Positions 23,942 to 32,655 of a stretch of DNA of 64,000 nucleotides are shown here, piece by piece (position 1 is the first letter of the stretch; each line of letters opens with the position of its first letter). The position numbers and the translations under genes are program-made. Under the pieces are notes generated by a model that saw only the letters and a program-made list of their open reading frames with translations, did not search any database and had not been told where the DNA came from. The stretch comes from CS3-C152 sp964347025 (GTDB lineage: Archaea > Aenigmatarchaeota > Aenigmatarchaeia > QMZP01 > QMZT01), in contig CAYFWU010000002.1 of the NCBI GenBank assembly GCA_964347025.1, positions 1-64,000 of the forward strand, given 5' to 3'.

Positions 23942-24020
23942 TCCCAGCCCCCGCATATTGCTGGAACTCTGATTTTCCCTGCACATAAAATTTTTAAATC
24001 CAACAGGTATAGGATAAATC

Positions 24021-24275
24021 ATGGCTGAGGAGAAAAAACTTATTGGTAAGGTGACCCATTACTTTACAAACATAGGTGTTGCGGTCATTGAATTGGAAGA
24101 TACTCTGAAGGTAGGGGACGAGATTTCTATAGAGGGAGCGACTACGAATTTCACACAGAAAATCGATTCGATGCAGATAGAGCACGAGAACGTGAAAGAG
24201 GCGAAGAAAGGGGACTCTATCGGATTGAAAGTGAGCGACAGGGTAAGAGAAGGCGATCAGGTTTTCAAGGTCTAA
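24021..24275 (+). CDS. EF-Tu domain-2-like small protein
   Basis: 84 residues making one beta-barrel of the translation-factor domain-2 type: LIGKVTHYFTNIGVAVIELEDTLKVGDEISIEGATTNFTQKIDSMQIEHENVKEAKKGDSIGLKVSDRVREGDQVFKV. The G-V-x-H-x-F...A-V-I-x-L...L-x-V-G-D-x-I-x-I-x-G pattern matches archaeal proteins annotated as translation elongation factor-like, with no GTPase domain. In other archaea they are sometimes linked to U32 peptidases. Role uncertain. It sits 46 bases before topoisomerase I. Confidence 0.8.
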   Translation: MAEEKKLIGKVTHYFTNIGVAVIELEDTLKVGDEISIEGATTNFTQKIDSMQIEHENVKEAKKGDSIGLKVSDRVREGDQVFKV

Positions 24276-24321
24276 ATGTTCGACGAAAGTATTTAAACCT
24301 CCCCTATTTTTAATAGTTAAT

Positions 24322-26403
24322 ATGCCTTACACCCTGATAATAGCAGAAAAACCAAGCGCTGCAGAGAGGATAGCCAATGCGCTAGCTGATGACAAGGCTG
24401 AAAAAATAGGAAAATCAGGAATTTTCCATTTTCGATTGAAACATGGCGGGAAGGAGATAGTTGTTGTCCCCGCTGTCGGTCATTTATTCGTTCTTGATCA
24501 GAAGGGCTCGAATACCAAATGGACTTACCCTGTTTTTGATGTTTACTGGAAGCCCACCTTCGAAAACAAGAACAGTCTCTGGGCAAAGAAATATTACAAC
24601 AACATTGTTAAACTGGCCAAGGGAGCGAAAGAATACGTATCAGCATGCGATTACGATATTGAAGGATCGACAATCGCGTACAATATCCTTAGGTTCATAT
24701 GTGGAGTGGAGGACGGAAAGAGAATGAAATTTTCGACTTTAACAAAGAGCGATCTTCTGGATGCATATAAAAAGGCTTCTCTGCACCTCGATTTTCCCCA
24801 GGTAGAGGCAGGATTGACGAGGCACACGCTTGATTTTTTGTGGGGTATTAATCTTTCCAGGGCTCTGACTCTGGCCCTCGAGAAGGCGGGCGGATACTGG
24901 ACGCTGTCCGCTGGAAGGGTGCAGGGACCAACCCTGAATATTCTGGAGGAGAGGGAGAAAGAGATCGAAAAGTTCGTCCCTGAACTTTTCTGGGAGCTTG
25001 AGCTCTACGGAATAATAAACGGAGAAGAGATCTTGGCCTTGCACGAGGGGGGGAAGTTCTGGGAAAAGGAACAGGCTGAAAATATCCTGAACAAATGTAA
25101 AGGGAAGAAAGCGAAGGTCGAATCTATCGAGAAAAGAATGGTTAAGCAGCCACCTCCTGTCCCCTTTGATCTGACAACCCTGCAGAGGGATGCTTTCCAG
25201 AATTTTGGTTATTCTCCCAAGATGACGCTTGACATCGCTCAATCACTCTATGAACAGGCTCTCATCTCCTATCCGAGAACTTCGAGTCAGAAGTTACCGA
25301 CAAAGCTAGGTTTGAAAAACATAATAGAGAAAATCTCAAGGCAAAAAACCTACTCAAAACTCTGCGGAAAGCTGATAGAAAAAGGGAGATTCTTTCCCAA
25401 GGAAGGAAAGAAAGACGATCCCGCTCACCCCTCGATATTCCCGACGGGTCACCTTCCAAAGAAGTTGAACTCATATCAGTCCAGAATATACGATTTGATA
25501 GTTAGAAGGTTTCTCTCCACTTTCGCTGACCCCGCTTTAAGGGAGCACGTAACAGCAGTAATGGATGTTAACGGGGAAAAATTCAAGATTTTCGGAATGA
25601 CCACGCTTAAACCAGAATGGATGGAGTTTTACGGGAAATACGCTAAATTCAAGGAGCAGGCTCTTCCAAAAATGAACAAGGGAGATGTTATAGAAAACCC
25701 TGAAGTTCGAATGAACGAGAAAGAGACCACACCCCCAAACCGCTACTCTCAGGCATCCATACTGAAGATCATGGAGGATCTGGGTCTCGGAACAAAAGCG
25801 ACTCGTGCTCAAATCCTTCACACGCTCTACGAAAGGGAGTACATACGTGAAAAGTCGATAAAGGTTACAGCACTTGGCTCTGCTGTGGTGGATGCCCTGA
25901 AAAAGCACTGCCCTGAAATAATATCAGAGGAGCTCACCAGGAATTTCGAAAAGGACATGGAACTCATACAGGGCGGAAAGGGAAAGAGGGAGAAGATAGT
26001 TAAATCAGCCGAGGAGGAACTTAAAAGAATCCTGACGAAATTCAAGGAACACGAAATCCACATAGGTTCGGAACTGAAGGAGGGTGTCAGGGAATTTGAG
26101 GAGATCGAACATTTCATAGGCGTTTGTCCTGAATGCAAGGGAGAGCTTCGCATCATCCGTTCACACGCAACCCACAAACGTTTCGTCGGCTGCTCCGGCT
26201 ATCCTAAATGCAAACACGGTTTCCCACTCCCGCAGAAGGGAAAGCTGACAGTTCTCGAGGAAAAATGCGAGAACTGCGGACTGAACATAGTTCAGGTTAA
26301 GCAATTCAAGAGAAGACCCTGGAAGTTGTGCGTGAAATGCGGGTTCGTGATCAAGAAGAAAGATAAAACCGCAAAAAAGGAAACAAAGAAGAAAAAAGAG
26401 TAA
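24322..26403 (+). CDS. topA: Type IA DNA topoisomerase (topoisomerase I / III-like)
   Basis: Relaxes negative supercoils or decatenates single strands through a 5'-phosphotyrosine. TOPRIM at the N-terminus (LIIAEKPSAAERIA; VSACDYDIEGSTIAYNILRF), the type IA core with TLSAGRVQGPTLNIL, and the active-site motif ALISYPRTSSQKL with catalytic Tyr317. C-terminal four-cysteine fingers: CPECKGELRIIRSHATHKRFVGCSGYPKC and CENCGL...CVKCGF, then a lysine-rich end. 693 residues is typical for archaeal topoisomerase I. Confidence 0.95.
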   Translation: MPYTLIIAEKPSAAERIANALADDKAEKIGKSGIFHFRLKHGGKEIVVVPAVGHLFVLDQKGSNTKWTYPVFDVYWKPTFENKNSLWAKKYYNNIVKLAKGAKEYVSACDYDIEGSTIAYNILRFICGVEDGKRMKFSTLTKSDLLDAYKKASLHLDFPQVEAGLTRHTLDFLWGINLSRALTLALEKAGGYWTLSAGRVQGPTLNILEEREKEIEKFVPELFWELELYGIINGEEILALHEGGKFWEKEQAENILNKCKGKKAKVESIEKRMVKQPPPVPFDLTTLQRDAFQNFGYSPKMTLDIAQSLYEQALISYPRTSSQKLPTKLGLKNIIEKISRQKTYSKLCGKLIEKGRFFPKEGKKDDPAHPSIFPTGHLPKKLNSYQSRIYDLIVRRFLSTFADPALREHVTAVMDVNGEKFKIFGMTTLKPEWMEFYGKYAKFKEQALPKMNKGDVIENPEVRMNEKETTPPNRYSQASILKIMEDLGLGTKATRAQILHTLYEREYIREKSIKVTALGSAVVDALKKHCPEIISEELTRNFEKDMELIQGGKGKREKIVKSAEEELKRILTKFKEHEIHIGSELKEGVREFEEIEHFIGVCPECKGELRIIRSHATHKRFVGCSGYPKCKHGFPLPQKGKLTVLEEKCENCGLNIVQVKQFKRRPWKLCVKCGFVIKKKDKTAKKETKKKKE

Positions 26404-26451
26404 TTAACTACTTCTAGATAAATACTTAAAGCTTTCTATCAATAATCAAGC

Positions 26452-27264
26452 ATGAAGCCCCAAAATCCAGAAAATGACACCATAGAATTCAGGAATGATA
26501 TGGAAACACTTAAGGAACTCAAAAGAAAGAATCCATATCCTACGATTCATGATGTCGATTCTGAGCTAACGTCTGCGCTTTACACACCAGAGAAGGGCAT
26601 AAAATGGGATGACGTTGGATCAGTAGTTGTAAATCTTGATAGTATTAAAATTTTGAAAGTATTGGAACCCATATGGGACAGGAATGCAGAAATTTACGCA
26701 ATAACGATGGTGAATGACGATCTTACATTTGAGAATAAAAGCGAAGAGAACCCGACGAATGTACACTCATTTGGGATTTTTGATAAAGTCAAAAAGAACG
26801 ACACCATCAATTTGAAAAACTATCCGATTTACACTTACAAATGCGCAGAGAAAGGGGTGACACCCGAACAGCTTGTATGTAAATTCCTAATCATGGAGTC
26901 TGACCAAAAGGATCGCGAAATAGGAGACATTCTCGAGCATATCAGGGAAAGGGAAGAATACAAGCGAGCTGTCGATATACTCAGAAAATACCCCAAACCT
27001 GAAGTTTCAATGATCACCATCGTAACTGATTTGGTTTTTTCTGCAATCACGAAGGCACTTGAGACCAATAAAGACGACCAGGTAATGCTGAGTTATGACG
27101 GGTTTCATAAATGGATTAACAAATTAGGTTTTGGAAGACACCGTGACCGGAATCGGAATGCGATCTTAAATTACAGTATACACCTCCCGCCTTACTACAT
27201 CGTAAAGGCAATGGAACAAAATGATATTCCTATAATAGGGAAAGATAAAAAATATCATAAATAA
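26452..27264 (+). CDS. Unrecognised 270-residue soluble protein
   Basis: No membrane segment or known motif. The N-terminal part is charged (PENDTIEFRNDMETLKELKRKNPYP), followed by a beta-rich region (KWDDVGSVVVNLDSIKILKVLEPIWDRNAEIYAITMVNDDLTFENK). The C-terminal half is helical and basic (HKWINKLGFGRHRDRNRNAILNYSIHLPPYYIVKAMEQ). Codon use looks slightly more AT-rich than the neighbouring topoisomerase, a possible sign of recent acquisition. Its stop is one base from the convergent radB stop. Confidence 0.55.
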   Translation: MKPQNPENDTIEFRNDMETLKELKRKNPYPTIHDVDSELTSALYTPEKGIKWDDVGSVVVNLDSIKILKVLEPIWDRNAEIYAITMVNDDLTFENKSEENPTNVHSFGIFDKVKKNDTINLKNYPIYTYKCAEKGVTPEQLVCKFLIMESDQKDREIGDILEHIREREEYKRAVDILRKYPKPEVSMITIVTDLVFSAITKALETNKDDQVMLSYDGFHKWINKLGFGRHRDRNRNAILNYSIHLPPYYIVKAMEQNDIPIIGKDKKYHK

Positions 27265-27265
27265 T

Positions 27266-27949
27266 CTAAAAAATCCTGAACCCGGATGGTCTTACACCTT
27301 CTTCCACTATCTCAAACTTAACTGATTTACCCTCAGGGATCGATCGGTGTTTCATGATTGTCGCTTTCCTTTCACCCATTTTCCCTGTGTGTTCCACGAA
27401 AATGATTGATTTTGACCAGTACTTGATCGAGTCCCCTCCTATTATCCGGTTCTCTCCTGTTTCCCAGTCCTTGAAGGTGTGTGCGGTTATCACTACAGGG
27501 ATTTTCCTTTTCCTTGCTATGTTTGAGAGGACCGAAAGCTGAACAGAAAGCTCTTTGTTCGCCTCGAGCGTTTCTTTCGTTGGATCTGCGCATTTCAGGC
27601 GATAGAGAGCGACAGAAGAGTCGAGAACTAACATATCGAAATCTTGGTTCTCCAGGTTCTTTATAACGACTCCCTGTTCCTCGAAGGTTTTCGGCTCTAT
27701 CAGAATCATATTTTTGAATATATCTTCGTTACCCATGGATATCTGTTTAACCCTTTCGGGAGATAGCCCGCCTTCTGTATCTATGTAAACCACTTCCCCC
27801 CCTTTTATTATGCAATCAAGTGCAGCGAGTATGCACAAGTTCGTTTTCCCTACTCCGGGGGGTCCGTAAAAGTTCGTGATCGCCCCCTTTTCAATCCCCC
27901 CTGTTAACGAGTGGAAGGGCTCGGGAAGAAGAATCTTTTCCGAGTTCAT
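27266..27949 (-). CDS. radB: RadB recombinase-like ATPase
   Basis: Archaeal RecA/RadA paralogue that assists homologous recombination. Walker A GPPGVGKTN at residues 29-37, Walker B-like MLVLDSSVALY, and PVVITAHTFKDWETGENRIIGGDSIKYWSKSIIFVE as the L2-like and ATP-cap segment. 227 residues with no N-terminal helix-hairpin-helix domain, as in RadB rather than RadA. Confidence 0.92.
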   Translation of the reverse strand: MNSEKILLPEPFHSLTGGIEKGAITNFYGPPGVGKTNLCILAALDCIIKGGEVVYIDTEGGLSPERVKQISMGNEDIFKNMILIEPKTFEEQGVVIKNLENQDFDMLVLDSSVALYRLKCADPTKETLEANKELSVQLSVLSNIARKRKIPVVITAHTFKDWETGENRIIGGDSIKYWSKSIIFVEHTGKMGERKATIMKHRSIPEGKSVKFEIVEEGVRPSGFRIF

Positions 27950-27997
27950 AGAAAATAATTGTTTGGTAATTTTAAATAAAAGACGCTGGGACTGGGA

Positions 27998-28034
27998 GTT
28001 TCGAGCGAAGCAGACTCATCTGCTTCATGCGCCC
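27998..28034 (-). other. 37-nt T-loop (59/60) intron in tRNA-Ser
   Basis: BHB fit: T-loop TTCG pairs with CGAA (perfect), bulges AA^G and AC^T. Starts GGGCGCATGA; perfect 8-bp hairpin GAAGCAGA/TCTGCTTC with TGAG loop. Confidence 0.87.
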
Positions 28035-28066
28035 TTCGAACCCAGAACCCCGTAAGGGGACTAGCT

Positions 28067-28126
28067 ACCTGGGAAACGCAAGCTTTAGCTGCTGTTTTCG
28101 CTAAAGCCTTTTGGATAAAAGGCTTT
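28067..28126 (-). other. 60-nt anticodon-loop (37/38) intron in tRNA-Ser
   Basis: BHB fit: exon CTGG pairs with CCAG, bulges AA^A and GT^A. Two perfect but overlapping hairpins are encoded, AAAGCCTTT/AAAGGCTTT and GCTTTAGC/GCTAAAGC, so only one can form fully at a time. Confidence 0.88.
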
Positions 28127-28195
28127 TTCCAGGCTAGCGCGTTGCCGTTCCGCCATCCCAGCTTTATACCTAATTTATTGCGAGCAGTTTTAAAA

Positions 28196-28342
28196 TTATT
28201 TCTTTATCCTGTTTGCGCAGTTTCTGCACAAACCAGAACTAGCATCGAAGTGTTCGCTGCATACGATCGCCCCGCAAAATCTGCAGGAATGCGCTGGTTT
28301 CGCTACCTTCCCGCATATTGAACACAATCCAGATACCTGCAT
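28196..28342 (-). CDS. 48-residue double zinc-ribbon protein
   Basis: ATG 28342 to TAA 28196. Pattern C-x2-C (CSIC), C-x2-C-G (CRFC), C-x2-H (CSEH), C-x2-C (CRNC): eight ligands, enough for two zincs in a cross-brace like small archaeal zinc proteins of the B-box/AN1 kind. The spacing GLC-x2-CGK...HSC-x2-CG-x-x-VC-x2-HF...GLC-x2-C is regular and conserved-looking. Function unknown; RNA, DNA or ubiquitin-like binding are all possible. It ends 34 bases upstream of the 5' end of tRNA-Ser on the same strand. Confidence 0.8.
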   Translation of the reverse strand: MQVSGLCSICGKVAKPAHSCRFCGAIVCSEHFDASSGLCRNCANRIKK

Positions 28343-28351
28343 TAAAACACC

Positions 28352-31300
28352 TCATGTCCTTATTATGACAGTTTCCTTCTCCCTCTTTCTCCTCACTTTC
28401 CTTTCAGTCCTTCTCCTTATGACGTAATAGGCTCCTAGGGCCAGGAGACCCACCACTATCACACCTATTAATATCTCGATTGCCGGGACTCTCTCCCTGA
28501 TACCTGGAACCACGGACTGCGTCATGTTGGCGGAATATCTTATCAGATCCCTGCAGTTCTGAAGTGCGGTCTCTGTAAGATCCCTTGCCTTCCCTATATC
28601 TCCCTTTCCGAGTTCCCTCTCGGCCTGAACTATGAGCTCAGTCAGGTCCAGGCATTCAGGATTCTCCTCAAAAAGGTCCTTTACAAGCTCTATCCTCTCC
28701 TCAAGCTTGGTCCGGTTCTCAAATATATTCTCTAGGTATATGACCGTTGACTGGTTGAATTTCGGACTGCCCACTTTACCTATGATCTTTATCTCATACC
28801 TGTCCTTTGTTAAATTGTAAGCATCTATTGTCAGCTCTGCGGTCGCGTTTTTATACGTCTCCAGTACACTTATTTTAGCCGGGTCCACGGACAGGGAAAA
28901 ATCATCCTTTTCGCTGGTCTCGGTCACTATATTTATATCGTTCAGGGTAACATCTCCAGTGTTCTTGAAGTTCACAGGAACAACGGTCTTTGTATTGGAC
29001 TTTACTTGTACGGGAGAAATAACTGTTATCGTAAGCGAGGCTATTCTGGTCACCACTGTAGCGGTCCCGCTTGTCGTATGCTGCACAATTGTCTGGGTCT
29101 CTGTCTCCACGTAAGTTACATTTAATGTTATGTTGTTACTTGATATCTCAAATTCCGAATCGTTAAAGGTGAAAATTATGTAGTCCACCCCATACCAGTC
29201 AGGTGCCGGCGTGAGCGTTGCCTGTGTTGTATTCTGATTTATCGAGACTGATATGGAACTCGGCTCTCTGGTAAAAGAGTATGTGAGAGCGGTGTCGTCA
29301 TCCGATACATTGTTCTCGTTATCAGGATCCCTCATGTAATAACTGAGATTTGGATATATCTGATGCGGGATGTTCATGGGCCAGGTTTGGGGAGTCAGTA
29401 TGTCCACGAAAAGCACAGGTGGTCTGTTCTTATTCGTAACGTTGACATCCCACCAGTCCAGTGTTGTATAAATACCATCTGTAATCCTCAGGGTGAAGTT
29501 GTGCGTCCCATTATTTATCCCTGAATCTTCAAAACTTGATTTATATGTAATACTTCCTGCCTGTCCCCCGCTACCGTGGCAATCTGAAATCGTCCTGTTA
29601 AGAACACCGTTCTTGTACCATCTGCAGGTCAGCGGATCCCCATTCGGATCGGAAACAGTAATGAAAAATGTTATGCTGTCGTTCTCCACCAGGCTCCTGT
29701 TGGTTGGGTCGGTAAACCACACATCAAGGCTAGGTGGCATGTTCAACATGTTTACAGTGAAATTTATAACCTGCCAGCCTGTTGAATTGTAAGGGCTCGT
29801 GGTGTTCCCGCTATCCCTTACTGTCGTATTGATGGTGTAGTTGCCTATATCATTGTAAACAGGGGTGAAATTCACAACACCGGTCGTTTCATTAACTGTA
29901 AAAATTGAACAATTCGTATCGTTTACATTAATCTTAGAGCAGTTCAAAAAGGTCAGGTTGTAGTAGAATGGCGTGTTGCCCTCCTCGTCCGTTGCATTGA
30001 CACTGAGATTCATAAGGAACGTAACGTTTTCCCATGCAGTTCTGTTCGAGAAGTTGAAAACAGGAGGATCGTTGACCGCATTTATTGTGAGGTTGAATTC
30101 AGTCCAGTCGATCGAACCGTTGCTATCGGTAACGCTTATGTTCATTAAATACGTCAGGTTATACGTATTGTTGGCCCATGAATCATTGGATGGTGTAAAG
30201 TTCAGAACGCCTGTTGTTGAATTTATGCCGAAGAAGTTAAACCCAGAGATGATGGTCAGGTTATACGTCAAGGTATCGTTGTCTGGTGTTTGCATGTCTA
30301 AATCCGTCGTGTTCTCCCCCACGTTACATATGTATTCTATATCTTCGTTCGTAGAGTTCGCACAAGAAAAATTCAGAACAGGCGGATCATTCAGATTCCA
30401 AACCGTGAAATCCACAAGGATGGAATTCTCCCTCCCCCACGTGTCGTTAACAATGATCTTTATACTGTAGTTCCCCACTTGGGAATTGTTCACAGATGTG
30501 TAATTCATTATTCCCATGGTTATGTTCTCCGAAACCCAGAAGGTCGTATCCGTATCTATAGGGAACAGCGTGTTGTTCAGAAGCACGCTGTTATAATAGG
30601 TCTCTGTTCTGAACGTTATATTGTCAGCAGTTGCGTTATCGAGGTCTGTTGCATTGATCTCAAGGTAGAAGGACTGGTTCTGCCAGGCCGTCTGGGCAGG
30701 GACAGAGGTAATTATATTTGGTTGGTAATCCGCAATTAAGGTGAGGTTGAACTCCGCCCAATCGGTCAGGTTCCCACCGTCCGTAACCGATATGTTTAAT
30801 GTGTAGTTACCGGCGTCTTTTTTCAGGGGGTTCGTATAGTTTATAACACCCGTCTGGTCGTTTATTCCGAATATAGAACAATTGGTATCACTTTGATTCA
30901 CCTTGGAACAGTTGGTGAAATTCAGATAGAAGGTAAGCGTTCCGTTAACCGGATCTACATAAGGAACGTAGGCGGGGAAATCGTCCGGATCTGTTGTGTT
31001 CTCCTCGATGTCGCAGTAGTATTCAAGGCCTTCAACAGAGTAGTTCTTGCAGTTAAAGCTTATGTTGGGAGGATCGTTTATGTTCGCAATAGTGACGTTG
31101 AAGACTGTCCAGGCTGTTCCATTCACCCTTCCATCATAAACCGAGATGTTCACTGTGTAATTACCTACCTGGTTGGGTGATACGGTGTAGTTAAGTGTTA
31201 CATTACCGAGGCTCGTCCCGTTGTCCAGGTAAACCGTCTGATTAACCGTTACGGGGAAGAGACTTGTGTTGTGATAAAAAACAGAGAGATTTCGATAGAG

Positions 31301-32554
31301 TGCTGTCGTATTGAAAACCAACGTTCCGTTATCTATGTCACTCGCGTTTATAACAAGCGTTACGCTTTCGTTTTGTGTCCAGAACTGGTTCTGTACGCTG
31401 TCAATAACAGGACGGTCATTTATGTCAATGACCATGAAATTAACAACCTGGTATCCTGTCGCGTTCGGCAGCCATATGTATGGGGGGATGCTTGTTCCTG
31501 TAAGGTTGTCTCCAGGATCTGTTGCTGTGAAATTTATGCTGTAATTCCCGACATCAAAATTTTCGAAAACAGTTGTTCGGTTTATTATACCACTTTGATT
31601 ATCTATCGAGAACAGACCCGAACAGTTCGTTACGTTCGAATGCTGCGCATTGAACGGCCTGTAGCAGGAAATGAATGTTGTGTTAAAGTAGAACGTATTG
31701 GACTCCTCATCACTTGCGTCAATATCAGCATAAAAAGAAGAGTTCTGGTAAGAGCTTGATGGAACACCTGAGAGGGTAGGCTTGTCATTGACTGCATTAA
31801 CTATGAATTCCTTGTCAGCTGTCGCCCCTTCTCCCACCGCATCCTTATCCAGAAGCGTCACAAAGAAATCACCACAATCCGAATCAGTCGTGATATCAAC
31901 TGTAACATTCCCATTTGCATCCATTGAGAAACCGGTAAATTCCGTCCCTGCCTTATATCCGTAGGTAAGGTTATTTTCATCTATGTCATCTATATCATAA
32001 CATTTTTCGCTGAAATTGTATAGACATACCGTGTCTTCAGAACAATTTATGCTTCCAAGTGGAACGTATATGCCCGCCGGCGTGTTCGTAACTGACATGT
32101 TGTCTGTCGTGTTGAGTATTTCGTAATCTTGGGAAAAACCGTCACACGTTACATTCCAGAAGTAAAATCCCCTTGAATCGAATGTTTTGCTGTATTCATA
32201 AATTTTAGAAGTTGAATTGAACGACATGCTATTGGTGCTCCAGTTGCCTGTTTCATTGAAACTTATGTTGCACTCGACACCGGATCCGTTTATCGATTCC
32301 CCTGAGGTCAGATTTGTGAAGTTTGCGAAAAACTCGGCTGTAGTTGTTGCGTTAGGTCCGCCTCCTTGGGGACTACCATCGGCATAAACCTTGTAAGATC
32401 CTCCTTCAGGGTCGGTGATGTCCCAGATTTCGAGACTTGCATTATTACCTGTCACAGAAGATGTTGAGGATACATTGGGTGCCAGTGGGAAGAAAAGAAC
32501 TACGAAAGTGATCAATATTATCAAGACTATTAATGCGCCAGCATACCCCTTCAT
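28352..32554 (-). CDS. Giant cadherin-like repeat surface protein
   Basis: 1400 residues: N-terminal membrane/signal helix (GALIVLIILITFVVLFF), then about ten repeats of roughly 100 residues following the scheme P-x-(F/I)...D-x-D-N-D-x-L-x-(Y/F)...F-x-I-(N/D)-x-x-T-G-x-(I/V)-N-(F/Y)-T...VGNY-x-(I/V)-x-(I/V)-x-V-x-D, typical of cadherin/Cad-like folds that bind calcium. Dozens of N-x-S/T sites suggest heavy N-glycosylation. A NEW3-like segment, a coiled stretch, one TM helix (IEILIGVIVVGLLALGAYYVI) and a basic tail (RRRTERKVRRKREK) finish it. A cell-surface adhesin or S-layer-like component is inferred. The MoxR triad lies divergently next to it. Confidence 0.8.
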   Translation of the reverse strand: MKGYAGALIVLIILITFVVLFFPLAPNVSSTSSVTGNNASLEIWDITDPEGGSYKVYADGSPQGGGPNATTTAEFFANFTNLTSGESINGSGVECNISFNETGNWSTNSMSFNSTSKIYEYSKTFDSRGFYFWNVTCDGFSQDYEILNTTDNMSVTNTPAGIYVPLGSINCSEDTVCLYNFSEKCYDIDDIDENNLTYGYKAGTEFTGFSMDANGNVTVDITTDSDCGDFFVTLLDKDAVGEGATADKEFIVNAVNDKPTLSGVPSSSYQNSSFYADIDASDEESNTFYFNTTFISCYRPFNAQHSNVTNCSGLFSIDNQSGIINRTTVFENFDVGNYSINFTATDPGDNLTGTSIPPYIWLPNATGYQVVNFMVIDINDRPVIDSVQNQFWTQNESVTLVINASDIDNGTLVFNTTALYRNLSVFYHNTSLFPVTVNQTVYLDNGTSLGNVTLNYTVSPNQVGNYTVNISVYDGRVNGTAWTVFNVTIANINDPPNISFNCKNYSVEGLEYYCDIEENTTDPDDFPAYVPYVDPVNGTLTFYLNFTNCSKVNQSDTNCSIFGINDQTGVINYTNPLKKDAGNYTLNISVTDGGNLTDWAEFNLTLIADYQPNIITSVPAQTAWQNQSFYLEINATDLDNATADNITFRTETYYNSVLLNNTLFPIDTDTTFWVSENITMGIMNYTSVNNSQVGNYSIKIIVNDTWGRENSILVDFTVWNLNDPPVLNFSCANSTNEDIEYICNVGENTTDLDMQTPDNDTLTYNLTIISGFNFFGINSTTGVLNFTPSNDSWANNTYNLTYLMNISVTDSNGSIDWTEFNLTINAVNDPPVFNFSNRTAWENVTFLMNLSVNATDEEGNTPFYYNLTFLNCSKINVNDTNCSIFTVNETTGVVNFTPVYNDIGNYTINTTVRDSGNTTSPYNSTGWQVINFTVNMLNMPPSLDVWFTDPTNRSLVENDSITFFITVSDPNGDPLTCRWYKNGVLNRTISDCHGSGGQAGSITYKSSFEDSGINNGTHNFTLRITDGIYTTLDWWDVNVTNKNRPPVLFVDILTPQTWPMNIPHQIYPNLSYYMRDPDNENNVSDDDTALTYSFTREPSSISVSINQNTTQATLTPAPDWYGVDYIIFTFNDSEFEISSNNITLNVTYVETETQTIVQHTTSGTATVVTRIASLTITVISPVQVKSNTKTVVPVNFKNTGDVTLNDINIVTETSEKDDFSLSVDPAKISVLETYKNATAELTIDAYNLTKDRYEIKIIGKVGSPKFNQSTVIYLENIFENRTKLEERIELVKDLFEENPECLDLTELIVQAERELGKGDIGKARDLTETALQNCRDLIRYSANMTQSVVPGIRERVPAIEILIGVIVVGLLALGAYYVIRRRTERKVRRKREKETVIIRT

Positions 32555-32655
32555 GGAGAGTACCCTCTAAGTAATATTATGTTTATGAACAATTAAATAA
32601 GAAGATTTTTTCTAGATCAACTCAAATTTATATTGGTCCTTCCTAATAATTTATT

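Larger units (their letters stand above)
23781..23955 (+). tRNA. tRNA-Leu (CAA) with three introns
   Basis: Acceptor GCGGGGG/CCCCCGC, discriminator A, T stem CTGGG/CCCAG, class II variable arm T-CAC-TTA-GTG-TGTTC. Unspliced, the D stem and anticodon stem cannot form. Removing three BHB-type inserts gives D stem GCC/GGC, anticodon stem ATAGG/CCTAT and the loop CTCAAGA, a standard Leu CAA loop with T33 and G37. The 175-base gene yields 84 nt. Introns: D-loop (17 nt), anticodon stem 30/31 (35 nt), T-loop 59/60 (39 nt). Confidence 0.87.
27984..28162 (-). tRNA. tRNA-Ser (GGA) with two introns
   Basis: Acceptor GCTGGGA/TCCCAGC with discriminator G, D stem GCG/CGC, anticodon stem CTAGC/GCTAG, loop CTGGAA^A (anticodon GGA), class II variable arm TCCCC-TTAC-GGGG, T stem CTGGG/CCCAG. 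A 60-nt intron at 37/38 and a 37-nt intron at 59/60 reduce 179 bases to 82 nt. CCA not encoded. It lies 34 bases upstream of the radB start, which is read on the same strand. Confidence 0.95.

Noticed and set aside
22986..28162. Interrupted tRNAs as pseudogenes
   Set aside because: All stems are intact after splicing, inserts follow the BHB rule and mature lengths are normal.
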